DNA from: Myxococcales bacterium UBA1238
GTDB taxonomy: Bacteria; Myxococcota_A; Bradymonadia; UBA7976; UBA1532
Direction of reading: 5' to 3'
DNA: 15,193 nucleotides
Assembly (NCBI GenBank): GCA_002309015.1
Contig: DBWM01000030.1
Coordinates: forward strand, 1 to 15,193
The notes beneath the pieces are model-generated. The model was not told the DNA's origin. It was given only the letters and a program-made list of their open reading frames with translations, and did no database searches. This document shows, one piece after another, positions 7,676 through 14,130 of the stretch (positions are counted from its first letter, which is position 1; each line of letters starts with the position of its first letter). Made by a program: the position numbers and the translations under genes.

Positions 7676-10549
7676 ATGGATTCACCACTGATGAAAACGT
7701 CGATTTTAAGAGAGCAAATTCGGAACTTTGTGAAGCGATGGACCGGTAAAGGCTATGAGAAAGGGGAGACTCAGGCTTTTTGGATTGAGCTTTTGCAACA
7801 GGTCCTCTGTATCGATCGGCCGGGAGATTTCATTTCGTTTGAATTGCCTGTCAAGCGCGAGACGACCGGGTTTATCGACGCTTATATCGATCACACAAAG
7901 GTCATGATCGAGCAGAAAAGCAAGGAGATCGATCTTAGAAAGCCTTCAAAGCAGAGCGACGGTGCGATGCTGACGCCCTTTGAACAGGCCCGTCGTTATG
8001 CTTCGGATCTGCCTGTTTCAAAACATCCCCGCTATATCGTCACCTCGAATTTTAGATCTTTTTTGGTCTACGACATGGAATCGCCGCTCGCAGAACCAGA
8101 AGAGATCCTTTTGGAAAATCTCGGAAAAGAGGCCTATCGTCTCAGGTTTTTAGTCGAAACCGGCGAACAGCGCCTGCAGCGGGAGCTCGAAGTCTCCATT
8201 CAGGCTGGAAACTATGTCGGTCAGATTTACGATGCCTTTTTGGAACAGTACGGCGGCGAGCTTTCAGCAGAAGAATCTCATGCGCTCAACGTCCTTTGCG
8301 TCCGTCTCGTCTTCTGTCTTTACGCAGAGGATGCGGGCATCTTTTCAAAGGATCAGTTCTATCACTATTTGAGCTCTTATCGTCCAGAACAGATGCGGGA
8401 AGCTTTGCAAACTCTCTTTTCTGTTTTGGATCAGCCAGAATCGGACCGCGATCGCTTTTTACCCGACATTCTGAAGGCTTTTCCTTACGTCGACGGCTCC
8501 CTTTTCGCTCGTCAAAAAGGAGAGCAAATCCCACAGCTGACCGAGCAAATCGCGGATCTTCTGCTCAATCAGGCGTCTCTCGGTTTCGATTGGTCTGAAA
8601 TCTCGCCCACCATCTTCGGCGCCGTCTTCGAATCGACCTTAAATCCCGAAACCAGGCGTAAAGGCGGCATGCATTACACCAGCATCGAAAACATCCATAA
8701 AGTGATCGACCCGCTCTTTATGGACGATCTGCATGCTGAATTTCAAAAGATCTGTGCTTTAAAACAGCCCAAATTGCGCAACGATCGCCTCAGATCCTTT
8801 CAGCAAAAACTGGGCTCGCTTAAATTTCTCGATCCCGCCTGTGGCAGCGGAAACTTCTTAACCGAGACCTATTTAAGCCTTCGCACCCTCGAAAACGAAG
8901 CTCTCAAAATTCGCTACAACCAGGGTCCCATTTTGGATGTCTTCGATGACAGCATCTATGTCCATATCGATCAATTCTATGGCATCGAAATCAACGACTT
9001 CGCATCGAGCGTCGCCAAAACGGCCCTCTGGATCGCAGAAAGTCAAATGATAACGCAGACTTCCTGTATTCTCCACCGCGAACTCGATTTTCTGCCTTTA
9101 AAGACCTATCCCAACATCACTACGGCTAACGCTCTGAGGATGGATTGGCGAGATCTCCTCGATCAAAATTCTCAGTTTGACTTTATCATTGGGAATCCGC
9201 CCTTTGTGGGCGCCCGATGGATGGAACCAAGACAAAAAGAAGATGTATTGCTTACATTTGGTCAGGATTGGCAGGGCGTAGGTGATTTGGACTATGTCTG
9301 TTGCTGGTATAAGAAAGCAGCTGAAATCATCAAAGAGACAACGATTCATTGTGCATTTGTTTCCACCAATTCGGTGACTCAGGGCGGATCTGTTGCAAAT
9401 CTATGGAAGCCTCTTTTTGCGGATGGCCTTTCTTTTGATTTTGCCTGGCGCACCTTTAGATGGGATTCTGAAAGTACATCGAAAGCTCACGTTCATTGTG
9501 TCATCATTGGATTTAGTTATAATGAATCAGATAAACAAAAGATCATCTTTGATCTCAATAAGGATAAAAATCCAATCATAGTACAGCATATTAATGGCTA
9601 TCTTTTAGATGCACCAAATGTCTTCATCGATAAGAATTTAAAGCCAATTTGTGATGTTCCTCAGATTTGTCTTGGTGGACAACCAATTGATGATGGCAAT
9701 TTTATTCTAACAAACGAAGAAAAAGACGAGTATGTAGTGAAAGAACCACAAGGCGAAAAGTTCCTGCGTCCATTTATGATGGGAAAAGATTTCATAGACA
9801 GGAAACCTCGCTGGTGCTTCTGGTTGATGGGAGCAAACCCAACTGAATTGCGAAAATGTCCTGATCTCATGCATCGGATAGAAAAGGTTAGAGAGTTTCG
9901 CCTTAAAAGTAATCGCACAAGTACCCTGCGAGCTGCAGATACTCCGACCTTGTTTGGTGCGCCTTTTGTTTCTGAGGGAGATTATGTAGCGATTCCTAAA
10001 GTATCGTCTGAGCTGCGATGCTATATTCCGATGGATTATCTTTCAAAAGAGATTATTCCTGGTGATAAACTTTTTGTTCTGCAAGACGCCTTGCTATATC
10101 ATTTTGGAGTTCTTACTTCAGCGGTTCATATGGGATGGATGCGCGCAGTTTGTGGTCGTTTGAAAAGCGATTACAGTTACTCCAATACAATCGTTTACAA
10201 CAACTTCCCCTGGTGTCATCCAACAGAGGAACAGAAAGCTAAAATTGAAAAGACAGCACAAGCGATTCTCGATGCACGTGCAAAATATCCAGATTCGTCG
10301 CTTGCCGATTTATATGATGAGTTATTGATGCCGATCGAACTTCGCAAAGCGCATCGGGAAAATGATCAGGCGGTCATGCAGGCGTATGGCTTTGATTTGA
10401 AGATGAGCGAGTCTGAAATCGTGGCGGAGTTATTTAAGATGTATGAAAAACTGGTTCAGGAATTGCCTGAGAAGAAAGCTTCTTCGAAGAAGCGAGCCCG
10501 GAAAAGCGAGTCCCCTGCAAAGACACGCTCCAAAGCCGCGGGCAATTGA
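7676..10549 (+). CDS. MmeI-like type IIL restriction-modification enzyme
   Basis: A single polypeptide of 957 residues (MmeI is 919) that should both methylate adenine and cut DNA. From ATG 7676: an N-terminal PD-(D/E)XK nuclease with GFIDAYI (Asp 68) and MIEQKSK (Glu 79, Lys 81), close to the catalytic D70/E80/K82 of MmeI; a helical linker; a gamma-class amino-methyltransferase with LDPACGSGNFL (about 386-392) and the catalytic NPPF (507-510); then a target-recognition region and a C-terminal helical part. It ends in a Lys/Arg/Ser-rich tail. The frame is open back to TTG 7580, but those 32 residues are unlike the family, and starting at ATG 7676 or 7691 fits MmeI numbering. No strong ribosome site is visible. 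From about 9230, just past NPPF, to about 10430 the DNA is clearly more AT-rich, suggesting an exchanged specificity region. Flanking 58-bp repeats suggest recent gain. Confidence 0.88.
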   Translation: MDSPLMKTSILREQIRNFVKRWTGKGYEKGETQAFWIELLQQVLCIDRPGDFISFELPVKRETTGFIDAYIDHTKVMIEQKSKEIDLRKPSKQSDGAMLTPFEQARRYASDLPVSKHPRYIVTSNFRSFLVYDMESPLAEPEEILLENLGKEAYRLRFLVETGEQRLQRELEVSIQAGNYVGQIYDAFLEQYGGELSAEESHALNVLCVRLVFCLYAEDAGIFSKDQFYHYLSSYRPEQMREALQTLFSVLDQPESDRDRFLPDILKAFPYVDGSLFARQKGEQIPQLTEQIADLLLNQASLGFDWSEISPTIFGAVFESTLNPETRRKGGMHYTSIENIHKVIDPLFMDDLHAEFQKICALKQPKLRNDRLRSFQQKLGSLKFLDPACGSGNFLTETYLSLRTLENEALKIRYNQGPILDVFDDSIYVHIDQFYGIEINDFASSVAKTALWIAESQMITQTSCILHRELDFLPLKTYPNITTANALRMDWRDLLDQNSQFDFIIGNPPFVGARWMEPRQKEDVLLTFGQDWQGVGDLDYVCCWYKKAAEIIKETTIHCAFVSTNSVTQGGSVANLWKPLFADGLSFDFAWRTFRWDSESTSKAHVHCVIIGFSYNESDKQKIIFDLNKDKNPIIVQHINGYLLDAPNVFIDKNLKPICDVPQICLGGQPIDDGNFILTNEEKDEYVVKEPQGEKFLRPFMMGKDFIDRKPRWCFWLMGANPTELRKCPDLMHRIEKVREFRLKSNRTSTLRAADTPTLFGAPFVSEGDYVAIPKVSSELRCYIPMDYLSKEIIPGDKLFVLQDALLYHFGVLTSAVHMGWMRAVCGRLKSDYSYSNTIVYNNFPWCHPTEEQKAKIEKTAQAILDARAKYPDSSLADLYDELLMPIELRKAHRENDQAVMQAYGFDLKMSESEIVAELFKMYEKLVQELPEKKASSKKRARKSESPAKTRSKAAGN

Positions 10550-10607
10550 CCTGCCCCATGTTTCACGTGAAACATCCCCGCGTTTCACGTGAAACCTAGT
10601 CGTCCGA
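10550..10607 (+). repeat. 58-bp direct repeat, right copy, with parS pair
   Basis: The right partner of 7507-7564 (57 of 58 identical). Its last 12 bases belong to the 3' end of the DUF6261-like gene on the minus strand, so this is the copy still in its native context. Confidence 0.9.
10559..10596. promoter_or_regulatory. parS: parS pair inside right direct repeat
   Basis: A perfect TGTTTCACGTGAAACA at 10559-10574 and CGTTTCACGTGAAACC at 10581-10596, 22 bp apart. They sit between the convergent MmeI-like and DUF6261-like genes. The second site touches the TAG stop codon of the latter. Confidence 0.88.
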
Positions 10608-11300
10608 TTTCTTGCGGCTCGCGCTCGCGTTCGCCTTCCCCAGCTCGAAATCGCATTTCGCCGCAAACGCCTTGTAACCCTCGACGGCCTGGAGCGCGGC
10701 CAAATACGGCACCAGCTTTTCGTTGATCGCGGCGAGCAGCGGCTTCTTTAACGCGTAGGCCGAATCGCCCTTGCTCGTGTTGACGTCGGTCGCGTTGTCG
10801 CTCTCGCGATTGAAGCGATCCTGCGCCGAGCGAATCATCGCGAGCAGCTCCCCTATCCCTTCAAGGCTCTCAATACTCTCGAGCAGCTTCTCGGCTGCAA
10901 AATCTTCGAGCATCGACTCGATCAGCGCGCTCTCGCGAGCGTAACTTTCAGCGGCGATTCCCTTGTACTTTTCGCTCACCGCCATCAGTTTTTCGGCCGC
11001 GTTTTGCTTTTGTTCGTTCGGAATCGCGCCGTAACCCGCAAGCAGCGTAAAGAACCGGCTCAAAAGCTGGTCGCGCGCGGAGTCGGCCTCCTCCAAACCC
11101 AACGAAACCCGCTCGCGCTTGATCGCCGAAGTCATCTGCGCCGAAATCGACCTCACCTCGCCCACGATCGCCGCCAGATTCGCATCCTTTGCGAGGGCGC
11201 CTTCGGGATTTTCGGCCACCGCATCGTCATAAAGCCTCACAAGCGTATCCGACAGATTGTCGGCAACGGTCACGCGCAACGAAGTCTTCGCTTTTTTCAT
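10596..11300 (-). CDS. DUF6261-like helical protein
   Basis: A 234-residue, almost entirely helical protein with no signal peptide or membrane segment. The layout resembles DUF6261 proteins: an N-terminal LVRLYDDAVAENPE region, a helical pair around EADSARDQLLSRFFTLLAGY, the central AAEKLMAVSEKYKGIAAESY, a leucine-rich helix EKLLESIESLEGIGELLAMI, and a final segment KKPLLAAINEKLVPYLAALQ. The function of that family is unknown. ATG 11300 follows a strong GAGGAG. The protein ends SRKKSDD, and the stop codon abuts a parS site. A 41-bp hairpin repeat array lies upstream, between this gene and the divergent lipoprotein gene. The family call is from memory of sequence pattern and is moderate; the gene itself is secure (good ribosome site, codon-like composition). 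Confidence 0.8.
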   Translation of the reverse strand: MKKAKTSLRVTVADNLSDTLVRLYDDAVAENPEGALAKDANLAAIVGEVRSISAQMTSAIKRERVSLGLEEADSARDQLLSRFFTLLAGYGAIPNEQKQNAAEKLMAVSEKYKGIAAESYARESALIESMLEDFAAEKLLESIESLEGIGELLAMIRSAQDRFNRESDNATDVNTSKGDSAYALKKPLLAAINEKLVPYLAALQAVEGYKAFAAKCDFELGKANASASRKKSDD

Positions 11301-11712
11301 CGTTCACTCCTCTAAAAAGCGCCCATTTCATAGACGATCTTGCCGCGAGCGCCAAGAAAAAACCTCACTTCGGGCAGCGTCGATTTGAACGGTCCTTCAC
11401 CCGGGCTCAGCGGAGCACCGTTTCAATAGACGGTCCTTCCTTTTGACTCAGCGGGAAAAACGTCTCAATAGACGGTCCTTCCTTTTGCAATGGGCTGCAA
11501 AAGTTCAAATAGTCGGTCCTTCCTTTTGCATCGGGCTGCAAAAGTTCAAATAGTCGGTCCTTCCTTTTGCATCGGGCAGCAAAAATGCGATCCGCAGCGC
11601 CCGGCTCGCACAAAAAGCGACGATTGTGCGGCATTGCTCCATACCAAGAAGAAGAGAATTGATACAGAGGCAAACATTGGGGACCGATCGAAGCCCCCAA
11701 AGGAAGAAAAAA
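11301..11712. other. divergent intergenic region with repeat array
   Basis: 412 bp between two divergently oriented starts (11300 minus, 11713 plus). It holds the 41-bp repeat array (11391-11587). From 11588 to 11700 I see no gene or RNA. Promoters for both flanking genes should lie here, but no convincing -35/-10 pair stands out. Confidence 0.5.
11391..11587. repeat. 41-bp tandem repeat array with hairpin
   Basis: Units start with GGTCCTTC at 11391, 11432, 11474, 11515 and 11556 (spacings 41, 42, 41, 41). Units 3 and 4 are nearly identical, unit 5 is partial, and units 1-2 are diverged. Units 3-4 contain a stem: TTTTGCA, six loop bases, TGCAAAA in unit 4, with one stem change in unit 3. The unit ends in a TTCAAATAGTC or TTTCAATAGAC word. 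There are no variable spacers, so this is not a CRISPR array. 41 is not a multiple of 3, so it is not a protein repeat. It may be a protein-binding array, a hairpin repeat element or a replication-slippage minisatellite. Confidence 0.85.
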
Positions 11713-12081
11713 ATGCGCACTCAATCTGTGTTAGCCGCGATGGCGATCGCGTTTTGCGGGGGATGCGGCGCTGACCGGGAGCTTCTGCCCGACAGCTGGA
11801 CTTGCGGCCAAGTGCACCATTTTCAACTTTCGCAGCCCTTCTCAAGCGATCCTTCGGGGTTGGTCGCATCACCCCACAATCAAAAAGAGCGCTGCCAACT
11901 CTATTACAAACATTGATGCGAAGCAGAGCGTCATGCGGAGAACCAACATTATCGACATTTTGATGCCTATCAATGGATGAACATCGCAAACGGGCAAGGT
12001 TGCCCCTTCTTTACGAACAACCACCCCCTTTCAAAACAAATCCAGCAAGAAGTTTTGAGAGATTATTTTGGCCATCGGTAG
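11713..12081 (+). pseudogene. small lipoprotein with in-frame TGA
   Basis: ATG 11713 follows AGGAAG and begins a lipoprotein signal, MRTQSVLAAMAIAFCGGC, with a lipobox-like FCGGC. The frame then reads about 50 residues (GADRELLPDSWTCGQVHHF and so on) to a TGA at 11914-11916. The same frame continues open and protein-like for 54 more codons (CEAERHAENQHYRHFDAYQW, then NGQGCPFFTNNHPLSKQIQQ and VLRDYFGHR) to TAG 12079-12081. That TAG overlaps the AGGAGG of the next gene, the usual place for the true end of an upstream gene in an operon. So the intact gene was about 122 codons and is interrupted once. Either it is a pseudogene, or the short 67-residue form is made, or (less likely) the TGA is read through. 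Its role is unknown; it would be a membrane-anchored periplasmic protein. Confidence 0.6.
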
Positions 12082-12091
12082 GAGGCATCAC

Positions 12092-12672
12092 ATGCGCAGA
12101 CTCGATTGCACGCTCATCGCTGCTCTCTTCGCGGTTGGGGGCTGCGGCTCCGCAAGAATCACAGATATCGAAAGATTCCCCACCGTCCTTTACGAAAGCG
12201 ACATCGATCACCTGAAAATCAATCGGTCTATTTTGAGCATGGCATCAAACATGAAGGCAAACTTTATAACGAAAAAGTGATCGTCGAAGTCCAGAGCGAA
12301 GAACATCAAAGCGTAGGTTTAATGGATCTCCGGGAACATCGCATCGTCGTCCCCATCGTCTATGCAGCGATCGACGCCAGCCCTGAAAAATACCAGAAAA
12401 CCGTTTTTGTGAAGCAACAGGACAACCGCTGGTTCGCTTTTGATCCTTACTCATTGCAAGTCAGCGATGCGGTTTACGATGAAGCGAGCATCAAACGTTA
12501 CAGAGAACTCGAATCCGTATGCGGTCAATGCCTGGAAAAGAAGACAGCCGGCCCGAAGGTTTTAAATATTACTGGCCCACCTTTAAGCCCGACGACTGAC
12601 GCCCTCATGTTTCACGTGAAACATCGCCCACGCGTTTCACGTGAAACATCGCCACAACAGAACCGCACTTGA
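12092..12672 (+). pseudogene. second small lipoprotein, frameshifted
   Basis: A strong AGGAGG precedes ATG 12092. The product begins MRRLDCTLIAALFAVGGCGS, a lipoprotein signal with lipobox VGGC. It continues to about SDIDHLK, after which the plausible coding switches frame near 12215-12222 (an AAAA run) to QSVYFEHGIKHEGKLYNEKV, then VGLMDLREHRIVVPIVYAAI and QQDNRWFAFDPYSLQVSDAV. The second half resembles a KWG/WG-type repeat segment in outline only, which is a weak hint. Unrepaired, the first frame stops soon after (TGA about 12280). The second frame ends at TGA 12672 after running through a parS pair, so its last 25 or so residues (MFHVKHRPRVSRET and on) are probably not original. It follows the first lipoprotein within 11 bp, so the two form a small operon. 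Confidence 0.6.
12608..12648. promoter_or_regulatory. parS: parS pair upstream of the rsmG operon
   Basis: A perfect TGTTTCACGTGAAACA at 12608-12623 and CGTTTCACGTGAAACA at 12633-12648, 25 bp apart. They lie between the lipoprotein pair and the housekeeping operon, 70 bp before its first start codon. Confidence 0.88.
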
Positions 12673-12718
12673 TCCCATTGCGCCATCTGCTTAAACAGCG
12701 GCCCGGAAGGAGGCCCTG

Positions 12719-13531
12719 ATGGCTTACGAACGCGAACTTGAGGTGGCATGCGCGGCTGCGAAGGCGGCGGGAGAGATCATTCGGGAGCGATACGGCACGG
12801 CGCTGCAGATTCATTACAAGGGCGAGGTCGATTTGGTGTCGGAAGTCGACATGCAGTCCGAAGCGCTGATCACCGCTGCGATCCGCGAGGCGTTTCCGGA
12901 CGACCAGATTTATGCCGAAGAAAACGGGATCACCGAAGGGCGCTCGGGACGCTGCTGGCACATCGATCCCCTCGACGGCACCACCAACTTCAGCCACGCG
13001 TTCCCGCATTTTTGCGTCTCCATCGCCTTGCGGCAGGGCCACGACACGCTGGTGGGCGTCCTTTACGAACCCTTGCGCCAATGGTGTTTTCGTGCGGTTC
13101 GAGACGGCGGCGCCTTTTTAAACGATCGCCCGATCCGCGTATCAACCACCCATCAGCTCGATGCCGCGCTGCTCGCCACCGGCTTCCCCTACGATCGGCG
13201 CACCAACCCCGACAACAACACCGCCGCCTTCGCACATCTGATCCGCTTTTGCCAGGGCATCCGCCGCGCGGGATCTGCTGCGCTCGATTTGGCGTTTGTG
13301 GCTGCAGGCTGGCTCGACGGCTATTGGGAAGATCGCCTGCATTCCTGGGACATCGCGGCGGGCGCCCTCATCGTAGAGGAAGCGGGCGGATTTGTGACCG
13401 GTCTTCGGGGCGAGCCCTTCGATCCCATGCGCGGGCAAATCATCGCCGCAAATCCCGACGTCCACCGCCAACTGGTCGCCCATCTGGCCAAAATCCCGCA
13501 TCCCACCTGCTGGCCCGAGGCGCGCCCATGA
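12719..13531 (+). CDS. inositol monophosphatase family protein (SuhB-like)
   Basis: A 270-residue protein of the Mg2+-dependent inositol monophosphatase family, which removes phosphate from inositol phosphate or related sugar or nucleoside phosphates in the cytoplasm. Metal and catalytic motifs are complete: AEEN with Glu 67/68, WHIDPLDGTTNF with Asp 83 and Asp 86 (family motif 1), and the second motif HSWDIAAGALIVEEAGG with Asp 211. Length is normal (about 265). ATG 12719 follows AAGGAGG with a short spacer. It is the first gene of a tight operon: its TGA overlaps the ATG of rsmG (ATGA). The exact substrate (myo-inositol-1-phosphate, histidinol phosphate or another) cannot be read from sequence. 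A parS pair lies in its upstream region. Confidence 0.92.
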   Translation: MAYERELEVACAAAKAAGEIIRERYGTALQIHYKGEVDLVSEVDMQSEALITAAIREAFPDDQIYAEENGITEGRSGRCWHIDPLDGTTNFSHAFPHFCVSIALRQGHDTLVGVLYEPLRQWCFRAVRDGGAFLNDRPIRVSTTHQLDAALLATGFPYDRRTNPDNNTAAFAHLIRFCQGIRRAGSAALDLAFVAAGWLDGYWEDRLHSWDIAAGALIVEEAGGFVTGLRGEPFDPMRGQIIAANPDVHRQLVAHLAKIPHPTCWPEARP

Positions 13532-14130
13532 CCACCTCCATGACCACCATCGACGAGAGCGCCTTTGCCCAAAGCATCGAACGCTATTTTGAACTCCGCG
13601 CCCACTGGTCCAAAATCCATAACCTGAGCGGCCCGGACGCCCTTTGCGACGTGGAAACCGACAAACAGGACAGCCTCGCCGTCGCCCGCATCGCCCTGCC
13701 CAAATGCCCTTTGGTCGACGTCGGCAGCGGTAACGGCATCCCCGGACTCCTGGTCGCCCTCTTCCGCCCCGATCTTCAGGTGTTGCTGGTGGAACCCCGC
13801 GTCAAGCGCGTCGCCTTTTTGCGATCCGCCGCCAGCGAACTCGCCCTCAAAAACGTCTCCATCCTCCGCGAACGCTGGCCCGCCGCCTTGCCTGCAGCGT
13901 TTCGGGATCCGATTCAACTCGTCAGCCGCGCCGTCGTCGATCCCGCCTCCTGGCCCGCATTGGCGCTCAGCAGCAAAGCCCCCGTAGCCGCCCTCCTCCG
14001 CATGCTCGCCCTGCAGCGCCCCGCCTTCGACGACGCCCGATTTGAACAAGACGCCACCTACAACTACAGCATCGCGGGCCACGGGGAACGCTGCGTCGAG
14101 CGCTGGATCGCCCGCAAGGAAGCCCCATGA
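13528..14130 (+). CDS. rsmG: 16S rRNA m7G527 methyltransferase RsmG (GidB), divergent
   Basis: A 200-residue class I methyltransferase. The SAM-binding motif DVGSGNGIPGLLVALFRPDL (usual form D-V-G-T/S-G-x-G-x-P-G) is followed by VLLVEPRVKRVAFLRSAASE and NVSIL-ERWP, the typical RsmG order, and then VSRAV, the family's T/S-R-A-V motif. RsmG methylates G527 of 16S rRNA, and its loss gives low-level streptomycin resistance in other bacteria. The end of the protein after SRAV is unlike common RsmG: the usual lysine-glycine LLALKG-like stretch reads VAALLRMLALQRP. So it is a divergent member. ATG 13528 overlaps the IMPase stop, and a second in-frame ATG lies at 13540. Translation is probably coupled. 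The frame is open upstream to 12748, but that part is a shadow of the IMPase gene. Confidence 0.85.
   Translation: MTTSMTTIDESAFAQSIERYFELRAHWSKIHNLSGPDALCDVETDKQDSLAVARIALPKCPLVDVGSGNGIPGLLVALFRPDLQVLLVEPRVKRVAFLRSAASELALKNVSILRERWPAALPAAFRDPIQLVSRAVVDPASWPALALSSKAPVAALLRMLALQRPAFDDARFEQDATYNYSIAGHGERCVERWIARKEAP

Larger units (their letters stand above)
7507..10549 (+). mobile_element. putative 3.04-kb inserted cassette carrying the MmeI-like gene
   Basis: The unit from the start of the left 58-bp repeat to the base before the right one is 3043 bp and contains a single gene. Removing it leaves mrr, one parS pair and an intact DUF6261-like gene. No integrase, transposase or terminal inverted repeat is visible inside, so the mechanism is unknown. 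Homologous recombination through the parS repeat, or integration of a circle, are both possible. The boundary is exact as a sequence observation; the insertion is inference. Confidence 0.5.

Noticed and set aside
11391..11587. CRISPR array
   Set aside because: The whole 41-bp unit repeats with no unique spacers, and no cas genes are nearby.
2778..12672. Genome-wide reassignment of TGA to an amino acid
   Set aside because: The monophosphatase, rsmG and MmeI-like genes end naturally at TGA, with ATGA overlaps in the operon, so TGA is a working stop codon here.
12605..13081. Minus-strand frame ending in DVSRET
   Set aside because: It is the antisense of the inositol monophosphatase gene extended through the parS pair.
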